64,000 nucleotides of DNA from Cymbomonas tetramitiformis (Eukaryota; Chlorophyta; Pyramimonadophyceae; Pyramimonadales; Pyramimonadaceae). Positions 1 to 9,279 of the stretch are shown here, in pieces. The stretch is from contig LGRX02035499.1 in NCBI GenBank assembly GCA_001247695.2, positions 1 through 64,000 of the forward strand. Reading direction: 5' to 3'. Position numbers and translations under genes: made by a program. The notes beneath the pieces are model-generated. The model was not told the origin of the DNA, searched no databases, and saw only the letters and a list, made by a program, of their open reading frames with translations. Within the stretch, counting starts at the first letter, position 1, and each line of letters begins with the position of its first letter.

Positions 1-21
1 TGTCTGTCCACTGTGCCCCCA
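1..21. repeat. Edge of 28-bp minisatellite
   Basis: The first 21 bases match a unit of the 28-bp minisatellite at 33,968-34,436 (the copy near 34,320 shares all 21 bases). The array therefore probably continues to the left of the window, and the gene block at 0.7-33.9 kb has the same repeat on both sides. Confidence 0.75.
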
Positions 22-62
22 GCAACCAGAAACCAGAAACCAGAAACCCGGAAACCGGAAAT

Positions 63-98
<36 letters not shown>

Positions 99-132
99 AG
101 CAACCAGAAACCAGAAACCTGAAATCGGAGAC
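22..132. repeat. 7-bp tandem repeat (AAACCGG/AAACCAG)
   Basis: About 15 copies of a 7-bp unit, mostly AAACCGG with AAACCAG and AAATCGG variants. It begins directly where the 28-bp minisatellite stops. The frame left open across it is low-complexity and not a gene. Confidence 0.9.
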
Positions 133-685
133 CTTAACCGTCCGTGCAAACCACTGACCTTTATCAGTTTAAACTGCTTAGTCAATAGGCAGCGACAGCA
201 GCGACACCACCAGCAACGACAGCAGCATAGCTCGAATCCCAACGGTCGACGCAATCGAAAACGAAGAACCGTGAAGTGCCAAGCGATTGCTTGCCACGCA
301 CGAGACTGCTGAGGGCGTTTTCTGTCATTTTTTTTCAAGGTCAAACCTCTTTATGCGTATGGACTTTATGGATACGCCTTGTTTTTACTTTAATAAAATA
401 GGCCACAGCACAGCCGGGATCCGGATACACCCAAACGCCCGGCGCGCTTTCACTGCGTAAGCACCAAGCATATCAGGGTGCGGGTTGCCAAGCATACCAC
501 AGGGAAGCGTATAAACTATGTCAGCACCAGCCATATGGGGGTGCGGAATGTCAGGCAAACTTCAGACTTGGCCCTTCGAGTTGGCTTGTGCTGCAATCAC
601 AAAGGTGCGTAGGTGGCAACACTAAAGGTTCCAGCACAGGCCGTGCAAGGGATGCGTGCGAAGCAAGCGAAATTACTGTTAATAA
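133..685. other. No gene seen; short imperfect direct repeat
   Basis: No convincing coding sequence. Two imperfect copies of a roughly 30-bp segment (GCACC..GCATAT..GGGTGCGG..TG.CA) start near 461 and 522. This stretch lies downstream of the stop codon of the minus-strand gene at 686. Confidence 0.5.
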
Positions 686-2386
686 CTAAAGATCAACGGT
701 AAACCCCGCAAAAGCCACTTGGTTAGAATATTGTTTTTCTGTTGGAAGTGACTCAGGCAAACAAGCTATGGGCACATCCGACGAATTTAAAACAGCTGTG
801 ACATCTATCTTCATCCCATCTACCTCGTAGTATGCTTGTTTCGTAAAATATTCAGCTCCGATAGCTTTGACACTAACAGCGAAAATCTTATAAAACTCGC
901 CGGCAACTTGCCGCAGGTATTCAGGGGCGTCTTCTGCACGTTTTGCGATACGAAGCATTAATCTTAAAGCGTTGTACACTGCGTCATCCTGCTTGACTGT
1001 ATCGGGTGGCTTTAAATCAAACACCGGACCCTCCAAACGGCTGTAGCAGTAGCGTGCACACAGCAGCGCTGGTGTTGTTGAAAAAGCGTAGCATTTTTTT
1101 CTTTCCAAACACGACCAAAAGAGTTGCGCCCAATCTGGAACGAAGGAATGGTTTGCCTGGCTTCTGAACACTTGGTCCAAAACGTAGTCGATGTGAAGCA
1201 GATACTTTTCTAGGTTTGCGTCATCGACTGCCTCCTCAAACTTGTACACGACATAGTCGCGCCCTACAAATGGCTCGAAATAATTCCACTGTAACAACTC
1301 GCGCAACTCGTGACATACGTTGCACCATTCCTCTGCCTGGTATACGTTTGTCAAGATGCCTTCACAGGACAACCCGTTGTTGCAAGGAAGCTTGACGAAC
1401 AACAGGTCGACCTTTTCACGAACTTTTGCCATGTACTTAGCTGGAGCCGAGTAATTTTTGGACAACAGTTCATTTGGTAGTAACAGCCCTTGCACAGTAA
1501 ATGAGAGTGGACCCAAAGTAAACAACACCGGAGTGAGATCGAAGCCCGAGAGAGCGGGCATGTCGTATTCGCATACTTGATCATAAAACTTACTTGAGGT
1601 CGGGCAGGTTACCCGCAGGCGTTCAAAATGTGTCGTAGTCTTCTTTTTTTTATTCTCTTCAGTTCGTGCCATAGCTGCAAGTAAAACACCTTTGTGAGCT
1701 TTCCGTCAGCAAGAGTAAAAAAACACACGTCGCGTATGACAGCTTGCTCACGTACCTGCGTACATGATTTTTCGAAACCAGGTTTCCGTGATATAGAACC
1801 GGCCACGGGTGTCGTCCACGGTTACCCAGAGCAGATTACCGATAAACTCTTTTAGTGGGCGACGAGAAGTCTCAGTATGGCTGTCCCTCGAAACCAACAG
1901 TGTTGTACGCAGCTTGTCGGCGATAGGTCCTGCACCGAAAGCTTTCACGGTATTTCTAAACTCTGCGCACCGAAGCCCGTCGTCACCAACGTCACCGACA
2001 TGCCCAAAGAAGTGCTCGTGCAAGAAATCGTTGACACGCTGGTCGAGTAAGCTAAACGAATCCTGCGTAGGTATCGCGAGGGATTCACGCGCTACGCGGT
2101 TCCAAGATAGTACACGGTAAACGCCTTGTGCCATACGACACAAGTCTGCAAAATGAGAAAGCGTATCAACGGTTTCGTCCAGTCTGTTAAGAGCGGCGAC
2201 CACATCGTTCAGCACGGATCCTGTGCAGATGTGCCCGACGTAATGTACATAAGACGCTGCATCTATGCTAGTAAAACTGGCTGTATCTTTCGGTGAAAGA
2301 TATGGCAGCACCACGGCCAACACCTTGTTGTCGAAAGCATTTTTAGTACCAACGCCCGAGTTGGGAGCCTTTGATGGCGGGTCCAT
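686..2386 (-). CDS. F-box-like protein, two exons
   Basis: Two minus-strand frames are joined by a GT-AG intron of 81 bp: exon 1 is 2386-1756, the intron 1755-1675, exon 2 1674-686. The donor reads GCAG/GTACGTGAG and the acceptor TTTTACTTGCAG/CT, both close to consensus, and the join keeps the frame, giving 539 aa. Residues about 18-55 look like a divergent F-box (hydrophobic L..VLPYLSPKDTASF stretch, then a Tyr/Val-rich helix), which in the family would bind Skp1 in an SCF ubiquitin ligase. The remaining roughly 450 residues are not recognised. The start is the ATG at 2386, just after TTTAAAAAA. Alternatively exon 2 could start at its own ATG at 1672 as a separate 328-aa gene, but the splice signals argue against that. 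A degraded copy of part of exon 2 lies at 2937-3037. Confidence 0.72.
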
Positions 2387-2936
2387 TTTTTTAAACCTGT
2401 AAGAAGAAGCTTGCCTTGAACAACGCTGTCAACGCCAAGCTGTGAATAGGTTAGGCACAACGCGTCTGACTGATGGGTGGTCGTACGAATACTGAATATC
2501 GGCATACGCCCGAAGGGTGAGATTTTGTGGGGGAGCACGTAAACGTACAGGTGTGGTGAAAAAAACAACCCCCAAACCCCCTCGCCCAACGAAGACGAGC
2601 GCGCTCGCGTGCACGCGCGTCGCGCGTGAATCGCCCACCACATCGAACGGTGGCCTTTAAACACGGTAGCACGCCACCTTCACTGTTTGGTGACACCACC
2701 TCGATTCACCAATCAACTCTTTTGCCCGGATTTCAGTTGAATTGAAAATGATTGCTTTCCAGGTTAGGACAACTTTAGACACGTCGACAGTATAAATATA
2801 CATGTGTTATATCTCTTCTGTTGAGTCTGCAAACATGTCTGTAACAATAAGTATGCCTTGCGTCAAACCCGAGGATCATTCCAGCTGTCGAAGGGCTTAC
2901 TGCAACATAGCTGCAATATATATTCACACCCAACTC

Positions 2937-3037
2937 TTTTTTAGTTAAACACGACCAAAAGAGTCGCGCCCGATCGGGATCGAAGGAAGGGTTTGCCTGG
3001 CTTCTGAACACCTGGTTCTAAAACGTAGTTGGTGTAT
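2937..3037 (-). pseudogene. Truncated duplicate of exon 2 of the F-box gene
   Basis: About 100 bases are close to 1,098-1,198, around the peptide VFRSQAN.SF.PD.A.LFWSCL of the neighbouring gene. The matched part covers roughly 30 codons and the flanks do not match, so this is a partial copy. The surrounding 2,387-3,241 holds no other convincing gene. Confidence 0.7.
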
Positions 3038-3241
3038 CTACTAGTATGCGCGTATCCATTCCTAAAAAACTCTGATAAACATGAGCCAGGGGATATCACC
3101 CACATGTAAGTACGAGTTGCGTTGCAAATACGTGCACAAATTCACAGCATACTCGCGATGTCCGACTTTTCATTTGCAATATATATAATATTACTCGAAT
3201 TGTAGCTCAAGAATGCGCTCATCTTTGAGCCGTGTTGTGGA

Positions 3242-4027
3242 TCACATCCTGTTCAGACCGTGCAGTTTCAAGTCGAAATCCTGAGGCGTGATAACAAATC
3301 CGGTCAACCATGCTTTGCCAAAATGCGCGTCGAGTGCTTCGTTTACGAGCACGATTCCAGCGATCAATTTAGCTTGAAGCTTCACCAAGTTATCGTGAGA
3401 CAGTGACTCGGTTTGCGAACGACCGCGAGCGCGGCAATCGAAACAGACAGTACGCTGAACGTAACAGGTCTCGCAAGCGTTCTTTCGGTTCTGGCGTTGC
3501 AGTTCCATGATATCCGATCTCAAGGAAGCGCTGTTCCTAAACACCAGATGCGCCACGTTCAAGAAGGCCCGCTTCGCGTCGCCGTGTTCCAATTGCGGCC
3601 TACAGGGAGAGAATCTCAAAAAATCGCAGATGTCGCGAAGCACCTTCGCGCGCACCAGGCACAACGAATGCACCAAACGTGTTCGCTCACTGGCCGTCGA
3701 ACTCGTGGCACATTTGCACACGACATTACGATAATGCTCGTCCACAAAGCTCATGCACTCTTCGAGAATCTTTGTCGGCATACGTTCGCATGGGTTCTCG
3801 GTATCGCATCCCCAGTTCGTCTCGAGAAGCTGTCGCAATCTGCGAGGAGTTAATAACCTTGCGTCTTGCGAGGGAACTCCTTCCGAGCTCTTGAAAAAAA
3901 TGACATAAAAGTGCTTGCACGTGAAGCTGAGCATGCGAATTTGGTAGGCGTTGTTGTTACAAAGTATGCGATCGTTCCAAACTTCCATAGGTACGCTCGC
4001 GTAGGTAACTTGTGTTGAGCTAAACAT
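3242..4027 (-). CDS. F-box-like protein with Cys-rich middle
   Basis: The 261-aa protein starts at the ATG at 4027; the frame extends upstream to a TTG, which I do not favour. Residues about 10-45 (VPMEVWN..L followed by IRMLSFTCKHFYVIFF) are F-box-like. The TCKH.Y signature recurs in the protein at 11,038-13,029, so the two are probably related. A Cys-rich stretch (ACETCYVQRTVCFDCRARG) could bind metal. The C-terminal part is helical and unknown. The role as a substrate adaptor of an SCF ubiquitin ligase is inferred from the F-box only. Confidence 0.65.
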   Translation of the reverse strand: MFSSTQVTYASVPMEVWNDRILCNNNAYQIRMLSFTCKHFYVIFFKSSEGVPSQDARLLTPRRLRQLLETNWGCDTENPCERMPTKILEECMSFVDEHYRNVVCKCATSSTASERTRLVHSLCLVRAKVLRDICDFLRFSPCRPQLEHGDAKRAFLNVAHLVFRNSASLRSDIMELQRQNRKNACETCYVQRTVCFDCRARGRSQTESLSHDNLVKLQAKLIAGIVLVNEALDAHFGKAWLTGFVITPQDFDLKLHGLNRM

Positions 4028-4515
4028 ATTACTGGAAGGTTGACCCGGAATGAAGTTGTGTTCCGGTTTCTCTAAGTTTATACACTTTGCAAATTGCTTT
4101 GATGCCAACGCGATGCCGCCGTGTCGCGCGAATCGTTCGATTATAAAGGTCCCTCTCTGCGATACGATCGCGAATCACGAACGATAGTCGCGAATGTATG
4201 GCGAACGGCGATCGAACTTCTGGCGTTTCGTTGCAAAGAGTCCACGATACAGACGGCGCCGTTCTCCTTTACTCGCTTCGCGACGCGCGATGGAAAAGAC
4301 TGTAGCCAAATTCGGTCAGCGACGAATGTTGACACGTTGCATGGCAGAGAACAACCGGCGAACACTACGCGATGCGTGGGACGGGCGTGCTGAGCTGGTC
4401 GAGCATGTAGCGACGACGAAATTCGTGAAACAAAGCCGACAACGCGTGGTTTCCTTCGAGCTGCACGTCGTGCCGGAAACGCCACACGGTTGCGCGACGC
4501 AGTGAGGTACCGATT
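4028..4515. other. Intergenic, ambiguous
   Basis: Open frames exist on both strands (4,141-4,485 minus, 4,194-4,505 plus), but they are Arg/Ser-rich and look like by-products of GC-rich DNA. ATTATAAAGG at about 4,139-4,148 is a possible TATA element. No gene is claimed. Confidence 0.4.
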
Positions 4516-5136
4516 TCAAAACAGAGTACGCAGGTACACGTCGCACGGGTTGTCCTCGTCCACCTGAAGTATACGCTGCTCCTCGCGTATTTGTTTTGAC
4601 AATTGGCAACCGTGTTTCAACGCGCACTTAAGGCAGTCCAGATGCTCCGCTTGCGTTGCTGTACGCGTGATCGCTTCGTCGTCGCGGGGGCACCCGTGAG
4701 TTAAGGCGTAGTCCAAGCACTCGTGAGATCCGAAACATGCGGCCTCCACCGCGGTTGAAGTGTCCCACGCGTACCCATTTTCGCGCAGGTACGAAAGGCA
4801 TTTAACGCCGTTGTGTTTAGCCGTCAATCCGCACATCCTCTGTTGCGTTAGCGCGTTTGGGCGGCCTGCGGGTAACGTCAATTTGAAAATATCCACACGA
4901 TCGAGACTCGCGGTCAAAATCAGGATCTGGTACTGCACGCGCGCGTGTGTAAAGGTCATGGCGTATCTAAGCATGCTCGTCGTGTGTATAAATTTCGACA
5001 ATTGCAAGGTTCGATGGATGGCACACCGGCGTCGCGCAATCTTGCAGGTCATCCTAAGCAAGCTCAAATCTGTCTCATCCAAGTAGTCCACCACCAAACT
5101 GTTATCCAAAAGCAAAACCCAGAGCATTGTTTCCAT
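4516..5136 (-). CDS. F-box/ankyrin-like protein
   Basis: The 206-aa protein begins at the ATG at 5136; the frame continues upstream without ATG support. Residues 1-45 (LWVLLLDNSLVVDYLDETDLSLLRMTCK) have the F-box pattern. Residues about 85-185 contain three or four ankyrin-like units with the giant-virus style A...GH..CL.Y....G spacing (AKHNGVKCLSYLRENGY, AACFGSHECLDYALTHGC, ATQAEHLDCLKCALKHGC). F-box plus ankyrin proteins in large DNA viruses redirect host ubiquitin ligases; that role here is inferred. At about 200 aa it is short for the class. Confidence 0.72.
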   Translation of the reverse strand: METMLWVLLLDNSLVVDYLDETDLSLLRMTCKIARRRCAIHRTLQLSKFIHTTSMLRYAMTFTHARVQYQILILTASLDRVDIFKLTLPAGRPNALTQQRMCGLTAKHNGVKCLSYLRENGYAWDTSTAVEAACFGSHECLDYALTHGCPRDDEAITRTATQAEHLDCLKCALKHGCQLSKQIREEQRILQVDEDNPCDVYLRTLF

Positions 5137-5476
5137 CGTGTTGACCGTGCGAAACGAAAGCGCGACGCGGCGGTTCAGCGGTGCAAAAATACATCGAATG
5201 TTCGCACACCAACGTTGAAGTTGTTTTTTTTCGCTTTGTGACGCGCAGTCTGATTCAAAAGTGCGTAAGCTTGTGGGGGTGCACGCGCGCCCATGCAAAA
5301 AAAAAACGACCGCCCAACGCCTCGCGACTCGATGCGCGTATTTGTCGTGAACCCTTGCACGCACGAACACAACGACACGCGTGTGGTTATGTAAACACGC
5401 ACACGCACGTGATACGCCTTCGAAAAACCTCCTTGCCGACGAACAAGCTAGATTAATTGACAAGACAAGTTTTCAG

Positions 5477-5797
5477 ATGGCGGTCGCAGAATCCTTGACC
5501 GTGACGCACGTGACGCTAGCCGCGGAATGTCTAAAGGTGCACGCCACCACGCACCAAAAACTAAAACACGTCGCATGTTTGTTATCGTACGCCGTTGAAA
5601 ATATGCACCGAGAGGAAACGCTCGCACATATAGATGTGAACAGGGAACCCTCTCATTCGTGTCGCGAGGTCTTTTTATTTGTCGTGTCGCAAAAAGATTC
5701 GTTTATATTAACGACGCTTCGCAGCTTTTTCAGAAATATGCTGTTTTTCATTTCGTTTCCCTTAAAGGAGCGAAACAGGTTTCCTGGAAAAAAGTGA
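5477..5797 (+). CDS. Small unknown protein (tentative)
   Basis: A 106-aa frame starting at the ATG at 5477; the frame is open further upstream, but only as an overlap with the promoter side of the divergent ankyrin-like gene. The first 70 residues look protein-like (HVTLAAECLKVHATTHQKL), while the end is Lys/Phe-rich and may not be translated. No family is recognised and there is no clear TATA element. Confidence 0.35.
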   Translation: MAVAESLTVTHVTLAAECLKVHATTHQKLKHVACLLSYAVENMHREETLAHIDVNREPSHSCREVFLFVVSQKDSFILTTLRSFFRNMLFFISFPLKERNRFPGKK

Positions 5798-5874
5798 CAT
5801 CAACAGGCCACACCGCAGGAGCTGTCCCTCAAAAATTATGCCGTTGGAAATTTTCCAAAAACTTTCTGCCCATG

Positions 5875-5986
5875 TCAGCAGTCCTACCCCGGATTGTGTC
5901 GAGCGCTCGCGCTTTACCGGCCAATCATGATACGATAGCATCTGAGGGATACCGACCTCAGCATCAGCAGTCCTACCCCGGATTGT
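5875..5986. repeat. 23-bp direct repeat, two copies
   Basis: An identical 23-bp segment (TCAGCAGTCCTACC...TTGT) occurs at 5,875-5,897 and 5,964-5,986, with similar but diverged bases after it in each copy. The copies are 89 bp apart in non-coding DNA. Confidence 0.85.
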
Positions 5987-6337
5987 CTCGACCGATCGCT
6001 CGTAGCCGACAACGAGAGTTTAACAATTCACAATTATACCACAAAGATATGCGGAATTTCCAATTATGAATTTGTCGCAACACTACCACTTTCATACGAG
6101 GAAAACAGAATCCGCTTGCATTATATACTGCTAAGACCGCTGAACTGAGCGCCCCGTAAGTCACTCTTCAGCGACCGTTGTGTTTGGAATAATCCCGTCT
6201 ACCAAACACAACGTAACTTTGCATATGCATTCTAAAGTATGTTAGGAACCTCATATTTCTTGCGCGCGCAAGATCCGTTCAGATTCTAGGAGTCTGGACG
6301 CGGCGCGTTAGAGGGGGTGGATGATTTTGTCATTCGT

Positions 6338-6556
6338 CGAGTCCGCTGACTCGACTCACGCGCAGCAGCGACGCATAATGCACAGCATGGCTTTATCACG
6401 CATATCTCATATGCATATACAACATATTTTGAGCATCTGACACTGCACTGACAGCTCTGGCGGAAACGCGGATGTCATTTGCGTCCACGTTTCCGCTAGG
6501 ATTTCTTCCCTCATTCGCGCGCTCGCTTGCAAGCGAGCATGCGCATCGCGTGAGGG
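6338..6556. repeat. Cluster of three inverted repeats (hairpins)
   Basis: Three inverted repeats lie within about 220 bp. CGAGTC-CGCT-GACTCG sits at 6,338-6,353. A 13-bp imperfect pair (GCGGAAACG.GGA with TCC.CGTTTCCGC) spans about 6,460-6,496. A perfect 18-bp palindrome GCTCGCTTGCAAGCGAGC at 6,521-6,538 sits inside longer imperfect arms (CCCTCA at 6,508 to TGAGGG at 6,556). The surrounding 5,800-7,400 has no convincing gene, so this could be a regulatory or replication-associated stretch. Confidence 0.7.
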
Positions 6557-7277
6557 AATTGTTTGCAAAAATAGCACCTGGTATGTGTTATCTTTCCGAA
6601 ATAAATTGGACAGACTCGTCAGTCAACCATACATCTCACTGTAGGCTGGCGCGTTCATCCGGGTATAGCGAACGGAATTTTGAGTTTCTAAAACCCCCAA
6701 TAGTTGCGATTGCGGGTATCATTCTACGTGATGCGCGTATCGATAAACTTAGTAGGAATATGTGATAATATTCAATAGGAAATTCTTGCTTAGATTAATA
6801 CATGATCTTAAGAAGTAATCTTGTTTTGGCTCGACAGGGGCACACTGCGGGGGAAACGTTCCGTGTTATTCTTAAAATTGCATATTTAACAAATGACATT
6901 TGAACACTCACCACTGCAAAAACGGACAGATTTTGCAAAAACGGTCACGATTCTGCAAAAGCCGACACTGGAAAACTCTCGAGCGTGTTTGACCTCATCA
7001 TTATGCCATGACACCATTCGGGTGTCATCGTCATCGTCATCGATTATGGGGTGGGGATGGGGTCCGATTCTCTTTCTGTGTGGCGATTTTATTGAAAGGA
7101 ATTTTCGCGAATTAATTCCTCCGTTCAACACGACACCCTGAATGCAATTAAAATAATCGTTTGTCCGATTTGTTTTTCATAATTTGTTATCCTTGCTATT
7201 CCTGTCCATACAAATTTGGTCATCTGAAAATTTTCTGTGAATTTTGTGGATTTCTGCGAATTTTCACGACAGAAATG

Positions 7278-7394
7278 AGCGTTGCGCTCACGTTTGTCGC
7301 AGGTGCGACAGAAATGAGCGCAACGCTCATTTATGTCGCACGGTATAATTGCAGTTTTGTCGCACGGTGCGACAAATAAAATAACCTTGCGACA
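7278..7394. promoter_or_regulatory. Nested TGTCGCA inverted-repeat cluster
   Basis: TGTCGC or its complement occurs six times between 7,295 and 7,394. Two pairs form perfect hairpins: TGTCGCAGGTGCGACA (7,295-7,310) and TGTCGCACGGTGCGACA (7,358-7,374). Between and beside them are GAGCGTTGCGCTC and GAGCGCAACGCTC, themselves inverted repeats. The cluster ends a few bases before the frame at 7,403, so an operator, transcript leader structure or replication signal is possible. Confidence 0.6.
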
Positions 7395-7402
7395 AAAATG
7401 AA

Positions 7403-7870
7403 GTGCATCCTGTGAACAGTGCAACCAACGACGGAGCTATCGATGTGGGACGAGTGGTCGACTGTTTCGACGACGCCGATGTTGTGCGTGTACTGGCCAA
7501 AATTTTGATTGACATCAACACCCACAACACCACGCGCGAACTGAACGCCTATCATTGGAATGTGTTTAAGAGTCAAAATTCCACTTTGTTCTTACCTACC
7601 TCCGGTGTCATCACACGTATCTCACAAGCCAAATACACCGACGTGCACAAAAGACAAGAGATTCTACGTCGTTGGTTCGATGGACACGAAATCCCTATGT
7701 GGACCAGCTTAGGGTGCATGCACGACATAAAGTTTGGTCGAGCGCGGTCCGACGAGGCGCAGAGGAACTTAAAACTGTATTCGAGCGATACAGTCCTCGA
7801 GTCCGATTTTTTTCGTACGTTGTTGCGCTTCATTCAAAGGGTCAACCAGATTGAATTAAGCTTTGTTTAA
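7403..7870 (+). CDS. Unknown protein, 5' end uncertain
   Basis: The frame encodes about 155 residues of protein-like sequence (VVRVLAKILIDINTHNT, LFLPTSGVITRISQAKYTD, IPMWTSLGCMHDIKF) but has no ATG at its front; it opens with GTG at 7403. An ATG at 7398 is in another frame and meets a stop after five codons. Either one base is missing near 7,400, or the start is non-canonical, or the first exon is elsewhere. The family is not recognised. The mix of a KilA-N/BRO-like length and a short basic core is suggestive only. Confidence 0.5.
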   Translation: MHPVNSATNDGAIDVGRVVDCFDDADVVRVLAKILIDINTHNTTRELNAYHWNVFKSQNSTLFLPTSGVITRISQAKYTDVHKRQEILRRWFDGHEIPMWTSLGCMHDIKFGRARSDEAQRNLKLYSSDTVLESDFFRTLLRFIQRVNQIELSFV

Positions 7871-8255
7871 GAGTTTATGTTAGATGACGAATGGACGTAC
7901 CGTGAAAGTGATTTCGCCACTCCTCGCATCGTTCATAATATTATTATTACGCGTCCGCGACGCAATTCTCAACACGTACAAACAAGATAGCAACTTTATT
8001 ACAAACTGATGTAACGTATCGGTCGTAGCAGGCTATCACTCTGACGTAAAACATGCAGTTAGCGTTCGGGGCTAGATCGTTTTATTGCCAGTGGATGTCA
8101 ACAATGGCATCGTAACCGGTTACACTGTTTGACGGAGGTCTCGTATTTGCCTACGACGGTATTACAAAATAGTACACGGTAAGGTGCAAAACTGATTTGA
8201 AACCGCGAACCGTTAGCACGCGTCGCGATTATGCGACGATGTTCCAGTTTCCAGA
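7871..8255. other. Intergenic, nothing recognised
   Basis: No convincing open frame, RNA gene or repeat was seen here between the convergent genes. Confidence 0.5.
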
Positions 8256-8594
8256 TCACGGCACGGTCGCGTACACGTCAATGGGTCTGGCGCCGCACAG
8301 CAGTTGCCACATCCTGCGCATGCGCCGAGTTTGTTCGACGCGGTTGCCAGGTACGAAGGAAACCTCGTCGCAGAAGCGCTCGAAGTCGTACCACTCCCGC
8401 CCATTGTGGCGGTAAGTACGCGCTTGCTCGACCAGGTTGTTGATTTTCTGCAGCGTTCTCATGGCGGTGACGTGCACGTCGTGCTGCGCCTTATACGTTC
8501 TGAAGAGCAAATAGGAATGCTTTCTGCCATTATCGTCGCGCTTCATGGCGCCTCTGGGCGGGAGGGGAGGGCGTTTGCGCCAGGCAAGAGTCAT
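8256..8594 (-). CDS. Small basic unknown protein
   Basis: A 112-aa protein from the ATG at 8594 (a second in-frame ATG lies at 8546). It is rich in Arg, His and Tyr, with a helical middle (VTAMRTLQKINNLVEQARTY) and a conserved-looking acidic/aromatic patch (GREWYDFERFCDEV). A TATA-like CCTATAAAG on the minus strand lies about 75 bp upstream. It is not recognised; the basic charge would fit a nucleic-acid-binding or virion protein, but that is inference. Confidence 0.5.
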   Translation of the reverse strand: MTLAWRKRPPLPPRGAMKRDDNGRKHSYLLFRTYKAQHDVHVTAMRTLQKINNLVEQARTYRHNGREWYDFERFCDEVSFVPGNRVEQTRRMRRMWQLLCGARPIDVYATVP

Positions 8595-9279
8595 GGTACT
8601 TGATAAGGAAGGGTGCTTGCAGGAAAGCGGTTTTGGGAAATGGTGCGATTTTGTGAAGTTTGCCAACTTTATAGGGCGTTGTGACCGTCCACGTGTGCCC
8701 ACAGATTTTACTAACCCTGCATCGCAGCAGTAAACCGATGGCCAATAGGCGACGCGCGCATTTTACATTTCGGGTATAAATACCTAAAATGGGCAGCTGG
8801 CGTGAGTAAAATACGCCCGACATCCGAAGCGGGAATTGAATTTTATATGCAAACGACTGAGCGTGCTGCGCGCTTTTTAAACGTCGGGATTACGCGCCGT
8901 GCAACCCGGAAAAATACGCCCACTGCGGTACGATTACGATCGTGGTGGGTATTTCCCCGTTCGTGCGTTTCCTGCGACGCGGTGTCGAGCACAGTTTAAC
9001 GGAACCTTAAAAAAATCGTTCACCAGCACATCACCGCGACGTCAGCGTATGAGACGATAGCGCGGTACCGTCGTCACAACGCCGCGAGCGCTGTTCACAA
9101 TACTCGCATTTACCCGCGCCCGTCGCCGATCGCCAGCACGCACGAAGCACGATACCGTAAACGCGCAGCACTTTACTCGTCCTGTTCAGTCGTAACTGTA
9201 TTTAATTGTACAAACGACACGCAATCGCGTAAGTTTAATAAATACGCGCATCGCAACGACCTATAATCTTACCAAACTA
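8595..9279. other. Intergenic with TATA-like elements
   Basis: Contains GGTATAAATACC at 8,773-8,784 and two AAATACGCCC segments (near 8,808 and 8,909). The short plus-strand frame at 8,802-8,999 lacks an ATG and a recognisable product. I see no gene. Confidence 0.5.

Noticed and set aside
13..312. Frame of about 99 codons at the left edge
   Set aside because: It reads the 7-bp repeat, lacks an ATG and has only low-complexity content.
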